Source of the DNA: Balaenoptera acutorostrata
Taxonomy: Eukaryota; Chordata; Mammalia; Artiodactyla; Balaenopteridae
Assembly (NCBI RefSeq): GCF_949987535.1
Contig: NC_080075.1
Coordinates: forward strand, 43,071,536 to 43,135,535
Direction: 5' to 3'
Length of the DNA: 64,000 nt
Part shown: positions 1 to 10,130 of the stretch, piece after piece
How positions within the stretch are numbered: the stretch's first letter is position 1
Layout of the letters: each line of letters begins with the position of its first letter
Translations under genes and position numbers: made by a program
Notes under the pieces: generated by a model
Told to the model about the DNA's origin: nothing
Databases searched by the model: none
What the model saw: the letters and a program-made list of their open reading frames with translations, nothing else

Positions 1-954
1 AAACGTTAATACTTTAATGAAATGTGAGGAGTTTTTATACCCTTAGAGTGTTTGGCATTTTATAATGAGTGCCATACACCGGTTTTGAGGTGCATTGCTC
101 TGTTCAGTGTTAAAGTTACACCCTCAAACCCGTGGGAACATTTGGAACCGTAGATTTTTGTAACTAATGAGAATGGCACAGAAAAAAATAATGGTGGCCC
201 GTGTACAAGGAATGGATGCAGAATGTTGAGGTGCCCCATGTGTTCCAGCTCATTCTTAGGTTTCTTTGTCTCTTCTGTCTGCCCTTGTCCTTTTAAGGAC
301 ACTGTGCTTCTCACTCAAATCTCATCATATCCATAGGGGCTCAACAGAGGATGTTATGAGCACCCACCTAAGGCGTACTAGACTATGGTCCAGGCCCATG
401 CCCTCTTTTGCCAGTCACTGACTTGTATCTATCTGCCTCTTGTCCCTCTAACCTCTGGTTCCATAACAGAGTCCGTATCTTCCTCTGATCTCGTCTGCTG
501 CTGGCAACTTGCAAGACCTCATCTTGGCTCTTTTGGACTCTGGCTTTCCTGCTCAGTTGTGGCCCCGCTTCCTAGCTTTGTTTTGGCAGTGCCTGTGAAG
601 CTCTGTGGAATCGGCTTCTAGGACATCTGGACCTGTGGCCAGGAGATGGTTCATACGTGAACTTCTGCTGAACAACTATGGGTATCAGTCAAGACTTTGT
701 CCCTGGCTCTCCACTTCTTCCTCTGAGCATTCTTAGTTTTTCTGAGCTCAGGCACACTCAGGCAACTTCCACTCTCACCTGTAGTCTGATCTATACCACC
801 AACCTATGTTTTGTCCAGATTTATTGTGTTGTCATTATCTCTAATTTAACATGCCTACAACCAGATCTTGTTTTCCCTTCTTAGTTTCCTCATCCTAGCA
901 TTTGACTTGCTGTCCCAAGCTTCTCTTCTCTCCCACCCTCTTCATCCTCATTTT
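1..954. other. Unassigned unique sequence, no gene seen
   Basis: Moderately AT-rich DNA in which no repeat family, RNA gene or coding exon was recognised. Open frames of 68-84 codons occur on both strands but have no domain, no recognisable homology and overlap stop-rich surroundings. The stretch from about 700 onward is pyrimidine-rich and may already belong to the L2 remnant that follows. Confidence 0.5.
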
Positions 955-1675
955 CGACTTTCTTTTCTACTCATTCCCAGGGCCATCAAGTCTTGTTGAG
1001 ACTCCTTTTGAAACCCCTCTCAGGTTCTAAGCCTTTCTCTTTACTACAGTGATCACCATCTGATCCCCTTATGACTGGATGGTGGTGTTTACTGTCTGAG
1101 ATACCTCTTTGCTTGACTATTGTTTCATTAACTGCTCTGCCTAAAATGGCATTCATCTCATTATGAGCTAAAGAGATTCCATATTATCAGATCAAGTTCC
1201 AGCTACCCATCATGGCCTTCAAGGCACATATTCAACATTACTTCCCACAGCAATAGTGGGAAATTCCTTAAAAGGTATTTTCACTCCAGACTTTTCATTT
1301 GCTGCCATATGCTTCTCTCCTACCTGCCTCTGCCTTTTTCCATGTGGACTTCCCAACCTGCAATCTTTTTCCCCTTCTCATATTTATGCAAACCCCCAAA
1401 ACAACCTTTGAGATCTCCGCCGACCTCAGCTCTTTAAAAATACTACTTTAAATTATCCTAGCCCAAGACGAGTTTTGCCAAATCTGAATCACAGAGCACT
1501 GAGAGCCTTATATCAGTGGCTCTACATGGATCAAGATTTCCTTGAATTCTTTTTACAGGTCTTGCTCTAGGCTGGCATTTCCTTGAGGATGGTCATTATG
1601 CTTTATAATTTTATGTCCTTTGCAATACTTAGCAGAGTGCTAGTCATTGGAAAGTACTTGCTTAATACCTCTTGA
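955..1675 (+). repeat. L2 LINE remnant (3' portion)
   Basis: Read on the plus strand, this stretch follows the order of the L2 3' region: a pyrimidine-rich segment, then text like 'catggccttcaaggc' (1212-1226), then a cysteine/serine-rich pyrimidine stretch, then 'ttccttgagga' followed by 'ttagcagagtgctagtcat' near 1630, which corresponds to the L2 terminal segment with its 'cctagcacagtgcctggca' type motif. It is heavily diverged, with no open reading frame. It is a dead ancient mammalian LINE. The 3' end is better supported than the 5' limit. Confidence 0.6.
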
Positions 1676-3660
1676 CTTTGTCTTCACATCTCAGAGAGCT
1701 GGAAGTTAGAAAAGAAGGTTGAAGAGTTTGTTGCGAGGGGAAGTCGTGAAGCTCCATTAAATGTTCTCTATTTGCAGTGCTGCCAGCACACCAGGTTATT
1801 ATTATTGTTTTATATTTAAACTCCAGTTCCTCCCCTTTCCTTCTCCTCCAGAGTAACAAGGGCCTAATAGGTTTCATGTGTAAGTGCCTATTTTTATTAA
1901 AGACAAGTGTAATCTTTTGTAGACCAAATGTCCCTATCATAAATGCTAACGGAGAAAAATATTAGGACTCATTTATTTATGAACCTGTTAATAATGAGGT
2001 GCAGTTATGAAAAAAAGGCTTCCTCAGCAAAAGCTCCTGAACAAACAATGCACACTGGGGAAAAAGAAGCTAGTTAGCCTTCTTGACTTAGATAAAGCTA
2101 TGGAGAAATGACAAGTGCCAGTAATTAGCACAGCCTCTTCAACAAGATAACCCTATACATCTTTGTCTATTTCAATCACCAAAGACTCCGATTCAGTGTA
2201 AAATTAAACCTTGGATGCCATCAATTTCTTTTAGCCTCTTTATATTGTTCTGTGTTCATGCCTTTGTGATAGATAGATTTTGTCATTTTATTAAATGGTG
2301 ACATCTCTACAGACACGTGACCTAAAAATCTGTTTGCTCCTTAGCAAAGTATTCTTAATCATTTCCTGGTATGTTTCACCATCAGGACTAGATTTATTCC
2401 CACACCCTATTAGTGAACTCCTCATCTCTAAAACCTTGACACTTCTGTTTGTTTGAACTACTCTGCATTTGGCTGCCCACCTCAAACCTGCCCTTCCCCA
2501 AATAATCTAGTTAGAATACTAGTCAAGGTCTAGACACTGGCTCAGGATGTTTATTATTTATTCACATTTCTATTAAGAAAACTCTGCTTTGAAGCATTTT
2601 CTCCCTCCATAATTATTTCCTTCTTCCCACTCAGTGCCACCCTCCAGCCTATTTTAAAGGCTCCCTATTACCCACGACGTCAACAGTTAGTTTTAATCAG
2701 GGCTGTTTCGAAATTTTACTGCTTAATATCCTTTGCTGCCAATAGGCTTTTATTAATTTATTCATTCACTATTACAAGAGATAATAAAAGTTATCATCCA
2801 AATTGGAAATAATTGGAAAGTATAAGAAATTACAGTTTAACTTCAGGGTCCAGGTTTAGCTACAATAAGTCTTACGTAGACTCGTGAAGAAGCCAATAGA
2901 ATCAATGCCCATGGCATATTTCAAGCTGTCCTGCCAGGCCCTGGCCCAGGTTAGTGTGCTGTTCATGAATCCACTCTGTGTCCAGGGCACAGGAGAACAT
3001 CACTTAGCTTAGTAAAAAGTATACAGAGCTATTTCCATCCTAACGTGCTCTTAATTCCCTACTCTCCTTCATTAACTTCCTTCCAAATTTTAATTCATTA
3101 AAATGTTTCCTACATTGAATTTTGCCGAGGTCTGCATTCCCTCTTAGCCTCTTCCTGAGAACCTCCCTTTTCCAGGTGAATAACATTTTTGTTTCAATGT
3201 GCTTCCCCCACCTTTTCTTAACTATGTTGTGCTCGTTTTTTTCCCCATTCAGGAGACAGCATCACTTGCTTAGTCCCGTATGGCAAGAAAGGTGCCAAAA
3301 TTCAGCTTCTGGCAACTTCTTTTCACTCTCAGCCTTGATTGCAATGGGTCCCTGGGAAATACTGCAAGCTTTCATTTAAATATGTACTTACACAATATTT
3401 TAAGACACACATTATCTAGTCAATAGAGCAAAACAGCTCACAACAAATAAATGGAATAAGGCACATTTAGATGCTGTTTAAAAGCACAGGTTGTTTTGTG
3501 GTAAATGGTGAGGGAGCCTTTGAGACGGATGCTGTTTATCAAGGGGACTTTATTCAGAGTCTTTACCTTGTTACTGCGATTGTTTTCCATGACCTGTGGC
3601 TTTGCCCTTTGGGTTAGATAGAAAGGACCATTGAGTAAAAATCACTATGATCTTTAACTT
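1676..3660. other. AT-rich unassigned sequence
   Basis: No gene or repeat family recognised. The block at about 2690-2870 is rich in TAAT/ATTA cores ('ttattaatttattcattc' and 'aattggaaataattgg'), as seen in some developmental enhancers, but this is weak on its own. Open frames here (64-92 codons) are on opposite strands and lack coding character. Confidence 0.45.
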
Positions 3661-3677
3661 TGTGAAGTTTTTGGTAG

Positions 3678-3770
3678 TTAAAGAAAGAGATAGTGACAGA
3701 GGGGAAAGAAAGGCAGAAAGGAAATTAGAAATTAGGCAAGAAGAAAAGAAGATTAAGAGAAAAGAACGTT
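3678..3770. repeat. Purine-rich low-complexity tract
   Basis: About 90 bases that are almost entirely A and G on the plus strand, with short units such as 'aaagaaagaga' and 'gaagaaaagaag'. No coding signal. Confidence 0.7.
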
Positions 3771-4343
3771 GATAGTTTGGAAATAAAGAAAACCCATGTA
3801 GGCAACTATTCTGAGCTAAAAAGAGGTGCAGACCTCCATGGGAAATTCATACAAAAATGTGCTCTTTGCTTGTAAGTGACTATGACTGGGGATATTTGGA
3901 TTGTTAGCCAGCCCCCTGAAAGCCAAGTCAGCCAAAATCATGGGAGGAAACCCCGAATCAGCACAGCCATCAATTCTGTTTAAGAGCTTCATCAAACAAA
4001 CAACAGCGACACAACAGCAACCAAAGGGGAAATTTTTAGAGGCAGCTGCTGTCCAACTTGCATCCCTAGATATTGAAAAGTTTACAGAATGCAATGTTCC
4101 AAGTCATATTCAAGTTTTCCTTTGCTCAGTTCTGGCTCTTCCCATTTGCTATTATTTTTTCTGTTCCACATCTAAAACCTCGAGGACTGGGCAAGACCTC
4201 TGTGATGTGATTGCCATTTCTGCCCAGTCCTCCTGCATTTACTTTTCTCTCCCATCTTTTCTCCTCTACGGCCTGAGCCTTAACTTTATTTTCTAGACAC
4301 TTCTCAATTTTTTAGGTGCACTCTAAGTGTCCTTTCCCTATTT

Positions 4344-4384
4344 TTTAAAAAAAGAAAGAAAGAAAAAAAGAAAAAAAAAAAAAC
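4344..4384. repeat. A-rich (AAAG)n simple repeat
   Basis: An A-rich run with several AAAG units and a terminal run of A. It has no retroelement body directly upstream that I recognise, so it is a simple repeat rather than a clear SINE tail. Confidence 0.75.
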
Positions 4385-4469
4385 TCATGTGATTTAATTT
4401 TCATTATTTTTAGTTGTTAAGTTTTAGATTAGCACTCTATGTCTTAAACCACTGTATTAGAATGCTGCT

Positions 4470-4790
4470 TGACTCACTTCCAAATTGAAGACCTTTTAAA
4501 AAAATTGAAGCAGTCTAATAATTTTAAATCACTCTACACTGTGCATTGCAATTTAAAATTATTGGAGTGCTTCAAATTTTTATAAGCCCTTGAATTTGGA
4601 AGTGATCAAGGTTCTAGGCATACTCAGTGTAGAGCAATTTAAAATTATAAGAGCTGTCAAATTTTTATATAAGCACTTCAGTTAGAAAAGGGATTTGGGT
4701 TCTGGGCATGTGCAGAGAAAAGCTATTTAAATTATTAACAGTACTTCAATTTTTTTTTCCCCCAAGCACCTGATTTTGGATGAGTTTTGG
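4470..4790. repeat. Inverted plus tandem ~87-bp repeat block
   Basis: Three diverged direct copies of an approximately 87-bp unit begin at 4549, 4635 and 4723, each opening with a form of 'caatttaaaatt' and containing a 'cttcaa-ttttt-ta-aagc' core. Upstream, 4475-4529 is the reverse complement of 4549-4604 at roughly 85% identity by eye (arms share 'cacttccaaatt' and 'taataattttaaat'), separated by a loop of about 19 bases. The RNA or single strand could therefore form a hairpin with arms of about 55 bp. No terminal inverted repeats with a target duplication were found, and I do not recognise the family. It may be an old palindromic DNA transposon or one of the low-copy conserved vertebrate repeats. 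Confidence 0.75.
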
Positions 4791-6470
4791 TTTGTGCAGC
4801 CTAAAGTGACAACTTCCTTTGAGAGAGTCTGTGTAAAGAGACATTCAGTCTTTCAAATAGGGCCAGCTCTGTGGGGATATGAGGGAGGCAGCCAGCTTTC
4901 TAGGGTGCTCTGGGAGACACCTGGAGAGCGTGTTACCCCCAAACATCTCCTCTATGGCTTGACATCTCAGCATGATTGCAGTTCAATTTTGGATAAAAGT
5001 ATTTCCAGAAGACCTCTGTTTAAGTGCTAATTTCTCATATTGATGAGATTAATGAGACTAATGTATCAGTGAAGAGCGTGGCCCTGGGGAACCGAAGACT
5101 CACAAACATTATGTTGGTGAGGAGGGGAGAGACAGGTCTCTGACACAAGCTGTGTCCCCTGGGGATGCTAAGTATGGGCCTGGGCATATAGCATGGGGTC
5201 TCCTGGTTGCTGAGGCTGTGGCTGAGAATATTCCAGGTGGCCCCAGAGTAGGAAGTAGGCAGGAGCATAACACTGACTTTGTGTGTGTCAGGATTTTACT
5301 GAGCATTGACCCCCTCCCCCACTTAAACTAATCATTACAAAAAGGTGGATTCTCTGATACTTTCAGTGTTCATTTGCATTACGGCTTGCGCAGGACATCA
5401 ATTTTCTCTTTTCTGAGAAGTGAAATATTATTCATCTGAAGCATTTTAAGGGGAAAATTGAAAGGAAGATAGAATCGATAGGTTCAGCTTGAAGGTTGAT
5501 TTTCCTTATTTCATCTTTGGGTTGGGAGTTTCAATGATGTGAAAGAAAAAGGAAGGGGACAAATCTAACAAAATGAAAATAATGTTTCCCTTTCAAAGGT
5601 TTATTTACAACAAAGGGGAAGGGGAGATAAATGATGTAAAATTTAGGCACTTTACAATTGTAATTTGTATTAATTTCTCACCTCAGCGAGACTTAGGTGA
5701 CTGTTTCAAATACTTACCTTTATAAGAAACATGACTGTCATGTTGCCATATATGACTGTGCCATTTGGAAAATGTTTGTGGGTCCTTGGATTTCTTAAAG
5801 GGGGAATAGCTTTAAATGGAAACTTGAACATGAAGAAAACAATTCACTTCTCTGAACTTCATCAGAGGGATGTTGATTCCTCTTGAAAGTTGAAACCCTT
5901 TTAGTTGTGGTGAGTGAAGCATTCAACTTATCCAATGTCTCTGTCAAGGCATGAGGTGAAACTTCCCAGAGGGCTCCACATATTCACCATTTTCTCTCCC
6001 AGACACACAGAGCCAAGGCACTGGGCCAGCAGATACCCTGACCTCCCACAGAACCCCTCCATCTGGGCCTCCTTCTCCTTGTCTGCATGTGAAAGAGACC
6101 TCATCCTACCTCTCCCTTGGAGCTGGTGGGCCTGAGGCTAGTGTTTGGAAAATGGAAACCACTTAACTTGCTGAACTGTTTGTGCTTCCTTAAAGAATAA
6201 GGAGAGATTAGCTTACGTCCCTGTCTTTGTCAAAAGTCAGCGAACCCATCGAGGGCCTGTGCAGGCTTCATTCAGAGGCCAGCAGGCTCTCCTCTCAGGC
6301 CATGGCACAGGCCAGTGATGGAGCTCACCAGTCTTCGTCCCTCAGATGATGGCAGGAGACACTGCTTCAGAGTGAGCAATGCAAGGACAACTTCCTGTGT
6401 CTTTCAGGCCAGATGAGTTTGAAGTAAAAAGGTCATTCCATCAATTAATCCAAAAGTTAGCACATTAATA
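4791..6470. other. Unassigned sequence, no gene seen
   Basis: No repeat family or gene recognised. Two overlapping minus-strand frames at 5035-5306 (77 and 65 codons) and a plus frame at 5914-6135 have no domain and no coding bias that I can see. Confidence 0.45.
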
Positions 6471-6477
6471 AATATAT

Positions 6478-6600
6478 TACTTAAATCACCATCTATTTAT
6501 TGAATCTGAGCCATGTGTTAGGTGCTAAAAGATACAAAGATAAATGAGAAATAGTCATTTTCAAGGAACAGCAGTAGAAAGATATGTGCACAAATGGCTA
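6478..6600 (-). repeat. L2 LINE 3' end, antisense
   Basis: The sequence 'atttattgaatctgagcca' followed by 'tgttaggtgct' and then 'gataaatgag' matches the reverse complement of the L2 3' terminus (tttattgagcacctactatgtgcc, then gtgctagg). Diverged and non-coding. Confidence 0.55.
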
Positions 6601-6614
6601 GAGTATAAGATACC

Positions 6615-6661
6615 ATATTTTATTATGTGTTTTTATAATATATTATAAAACAATAAAATAT
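6615..6661. repeat. AT-rich palindrome
   Basis: 6631-6650 is a perfect 20-bp palindrome ('ttttataata' followed by its reverse complement). It is enclosed by a second, outer inverted pair: 'atattttatt' at 6615-6624 and its exact reverse complement at 6652-6661. The whole is a 47-bp AT-only-like cruciform candidate with short asymmetric spacers. Confidence 0.85.
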
Positions 6662-6808
6662 ATAATACAAATTCTATGTTAATATTACCTTTTATATTGG
6701 GCTTGACTCATTGTAATATTCCCACATGGAGCACAATTGTGTATTTGCTCGGTAAATAAATATTAACTAAATATGAAAAGTAGAAGGGATACAAACCAAG
6801 TACTTGAG

Positions 6809-6956
6809 CAGGGCTTCTCAAAGTCAGGCAATATGAAAATAACCTGGGGGGGCTCTTAAAAAATGCTGACGCCCCAGCACTTCATTCCCAGGGTTTTTGA
6901 GTTAATTAGGACAGGAAGTCAGCATTTTAAAAAGTGCCCCAGCTTTGAGAAGCACC
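6809..6956. mobile_element. Palindromic hAT (MER-type) DNA transposon fossil
   Basis: The ends are inverted repeats: 'cagggcttctcaaag' at 6809-6823 and 'ctttgagaagcacc' at 6943-6956. The inverted pairing continues inward: 'ctcttaaaaaatgctgac' near 6853-6870 mirrors 'gtcagcattttaaaaagtg' near 6918-6936. This is the architecture of the short Charlie-derived non-autonomous elements related to MER5/MER58. No clear 8-bp target duplication survives. It carries no coding capacity. Confidence 0.65.
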
Positions 6957-6959
6957 TTC

Positions 6960-7660
6960 TAGGGACACTCAGAGGGGAGAGCAGTGAGCTGCATGTGGGG
7001 AGCAAGCCGAGGCTGTTCCAGAGGAGGGAAGGCTGGAGCCTGAAGGATGGGTGGGATTTAGGCAGGGTTAGATGGAAGCCGGATGGGGAGAAAATGACAT
7101 TCTCAGGAGAGGGGACACCAAGGGCAAGGACAGAGGCAGGAATGTGCCCAGTATGCTCTGGGAGAGTCAAAGGCTGGGGTGACTCCACCATCTGCTGTGT
7201 TAGTACAAAAAGAGAAGGGGCTGACACAGGGGATTGGGGTCATTTTGTGGAGGAACGAGGATGTGTCTCCTAAAAGTTTGAATTCATTCTTCACATGCTG
7301 AGGAACCAGTGGAGGTTTGGAACCCTTTGTTTTCGGAAAACATGGATGCATCGTGAAGAATGAATTGGAGATAGGGAAAACTGGAGCGGAGGAAACCAAT
7401 TTGGAAGCCGTGGCTTCCAATAAGACTAGGTGAGGAAGGAGGAAAATCTGCACTAGACCAGTTTGGATGAGAGTGTAGAGAGGAGAGTGGATTTGGGAGA
7501 CATTTATGAGCCAGCCTTGAATAGATTTGTTGGATAATTGTGTATCGAGGTTGAAGACCAGGGTGCAGTCAGTGAACATCCAGAGGGAATATAAAAGGAG
7601 CAGCAGGTTCTAAAAGAGACAATGGTGTAGGCGGGGCTACCATATAGAAAGGGCTAAGGG
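6960..7660 (-). repeat. L2 LINE remnant, antisense
   Basis: Purine-rich plus-strand text such as 'caaggacagaggcaggaat' (7122-7142) followed by 'gtgcccagtatgctctggg' resembles the reverse complement of L2, where 'gcaaaggccctgaggcagga' is followed by 'gtgtgcctggcgtgttc'. The frames of 136 and 158 codons that overlap here on opposite strands are shadows in a degenerate repeat; none reads as a reverse transcriptase. Confidence 0.45.
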
Positions 7661-8410
7661 ACAAATGGTAATACTGGGTCAGAGCTCAGGGGCAAGATTC
7701 AGCCTAATACGCAGAAGTCACGATCCAGAACCCCTCTCTCTCATCATTTAGGCCTTTGTTTCAGTTTTCCTTTTATCCACGTCACTTGAAACAAGCACAC
7801 ATTTTGTTTAACAGCATGCATCAAATGCCAGTGATCTATTTTTGATCACCAGAGCTGCTGTTTTACTCAGGGCTTCTAGAAGAAGCCCATTTGCAGCTCT
7901 TACACCTTTCTCGAAAGTTTTGAATAAAAGCCAGTCATAGAATTAAGTCAGGGCAAAGTGGTGTCAGGGGTGAAATTCAAAAGACAATACGTAATAATTG
8001 GTTTTAAAACAGGAGCCAGATGAATCATAAGGTCAGACATATGAAAGGGAAAAGCTTTCTCAAGAAGACTTTGGGGCTAAGGCTGCAAGGGGCTGTTAGA
8101 AAACAAAGTGGCAACGATAGTGGTGAGTCTCCAAGTGAGACCTGCCTGGGGAACTTCTTGCCATTTCCAACATGTCTGAAAACACTCAGTGAGAAGAAAG
8201 AGAGCTGCCTCTTCCAACTGTTTATAGCCTCCCCAGAAAGCTGTTTCCACCACGTCTATAGTCATTGCTTCGTTCCCTCCAGAGAAGCCACGGTCAGGGA
8301 GAAGGAAGACAGGGCCTTAGGAAGTCAGAAAGCCAGTGAGTCTGCTGGAAACCATTGGTCCCTGAGGGAAGTAGCTGCAGGACTCAAGCGTGGGCTCTAG
8401 AGAAAGGCAC
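7661..8410. other. Unassigned sequence, no gene seen
   Basis: No recognisable repeat or exon. A plus frame of 126 codons at 8020-8400 has no domain, signal peptide or homology that I recognise, and a shorter frame lies antisense to it. Confidence 0.45.
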
Positions 8411-8414
8411 AGAT

Positions 8415-8590
8415 GTTTAGAGCTGAGAGGGAGAAGAGGTATTTTCTAACCCCCCAACTTCACAGTGGTGGGCGCTGAGGCTAGAATGTGTGGTGACTTG
8501 CTCGGAATTGGGGGCTAAGTAGCAGTGGGGTCAGCGGTAGAACCACAAGCTCCTGGCTTCCGGGCCAGAGCTGGTCCACCTCACCACCGC
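8415..8590 (-). repeat. MIR-type SINE fragment, antisense
   Basis: Shows the antisense MIR layout 'gctgaggctag' then 'gtgacttgctcgg' then 'agcagtggggtcagcggtagaacc', corresponding to the MIR core read backwards (ctgaggcccagag, gtgacttgcccaaggtcac, gtggcagagctgggactagaaccc). Diverged relic. Confidence 0.55.
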
Positions 8591-9194
8591 GCCACAGGCA
8601 GGTCCCCCACGACTGCCAGTGGGAGTGACTGCAGGGGACGGAGCAAGAGGAATCCCATCCATTCAAACATCTTTTCTGTTCTTTCACTGTTTTGGCCCAC
8701 TCACCTCACTCACTCCCAGCTTTTACTCTTTGTTTCATTGACCTGAAGAGCAAATTTCAGACAGCCTTTTGGAGTTCAAGAGGCTGGCATGTGATTCTCC
8801 TAAAAGAAGCACATGTACAATTATTGCCCAGTTACGGGTTGTCTCTAGTCCCACGCTACCCAAACTGTCCTCATTGGGCCCTTTCTGTTACATTGGTAGA
8901 ATCATGCTTTGAAAGATTTTTTTCTATGAAAATGTTTACGTAAACAATGTTTACCTCTTTGGGCTGCTGCCACTCACACTGCTGTCTTCTGGTCACCACC
9001 CCTGCAGCAATACATGCCACCCAACCTGCTGCCCCTGACCATGGCTGAGGGTGTCAGGGATGCAGCCAGAACTCAAGCTGCCCCATTTATTCCCCTTCAG
9101 AAATTTGCAACTGGGACACAGCGGTTCTGCTTAGCTGGATCTGGAAGGTCGTGGGAACTAGCAGGTTCTGGGCAGTCTAACTTAGTTGCCGAGA

Positions 9195-9490
9195 GCACAG
9201 TTCCCGGGGGCTTGTCGGCCAGGGCTCACATGTGGGCTCCATCACTTCCTAGCCGTGCACCCTTGGGCATGTCACCTCACTGCCTCCTTTTCCACCATTG
9301 AAAAGTAGAGAAGTTTATATATAATAATAAATAAAGAATAAATAATATAAGCAAATGAATGAAAAGTAAATTAAATGATAAAAAATAATAAGATTGTTGT
9401 GTTAAATGGGTTAATATGTACTATATATGTGCATAGAACAGTGCTGGTAGCTATTCGCATGCTTGCTATTATTAATATTAGTAATAGCAG
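9195..9490 (+). repeat. MIR SINE with AT-rich expansion
   Basis: Plus-strand MIR: 'tgggctccatcacttcctag' then 'gcacccttgggcatgtcacc' then 'tccttttccaccattgaaaa' and, after an AT-rich insertion (about 9312-9400, repeated AATAA/ATAAT units), the 3' part 'gcatagaacagtgctggtag' leading to 'tattattaatatta'. The AT-rich block separates two halves that otherwise align in order. Confidence 0.6.
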
Positions 9491-10009
9491 TAATAGTACC
9501 ACCATCATTATGGTGCCTTTGAGATGGTCTGTGAGGAAAGCCAGCAAAGGAAATGAAACTGCAGGGAGAGAGATGGTAATACACAGATATAAAGAGAGAA
9601 GCCTGGTCAAAATCTTGTGTATTACCTGAGTAAGACAGAAATATACATATGGAGAGAATAAGAGTTTGGAGTTTGATGCCTCTTCAGGCCACAGTTCTGT
9701 TATCTCTTGAGGCCTAAATATACTTCTCTCTCTTGGGTCCTCGGAACTCCTGCTATAATAAAACTTCTCCCTTGCGTTTCTTTGAATGAGGGTTTGTTCC
9801 ATGTGACAGAAGGGTTCCTGAAGAAGGACAAAGTTAAATCACGCAGGGATGAAAGCACTGCCTTCCCGAGGGCAGTGTCCTGGCTTGGCTCAGGCGGATC
9901 TCTGACTAATCCCCATTTGGGTAATTCAATTTAAATCACAAGGCCTGATCCCAGAGTAGCACTTGCTGCCCTGGCCCTTGAGGTGAGTCTACGCGCTGTA
10001 AGATGTGGC
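9491..10009. other. Unassigned sequence, no gene seen
   Basis: Nothing assigned. Antisense and sense frames of 143 and 75 codons overlap the AT-rich end of the MIR and have low-complexity I/L/N composition, so they are not genes. Confidence 0.45.
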
Positions 10010-10130
10010 CACGAGGAGCTGATTAGCTCCTGGAAAGTGTGTCTCGTTCACTTTTGTATCCCCATCACCTAGCAGAGGACCTGGCACCCAGAAGGGCTGA
10101 AGGAATATTAATTGTGGAACACATGAAGGA
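10010..10130 (+). repeat. L2 LINE 3' end
   Basis: 'cttttgtatccccatcacct' followed by 'agcagaggacctggcaccca' and 'gctgaaggaatattaatt' aligns with the L2 3' terminus (tttgtatccccagcacctag, acagtgcctggcacatag, ctcaataaatattt). Non-coding relic. Confidence 0.65.

Noticed and set aside
7103..7579. 158-codon minus-strand frame
   Set aside because: Lies in a degenerate L2-like region, overlaps frames on the other strand, and has no recognisable domain.
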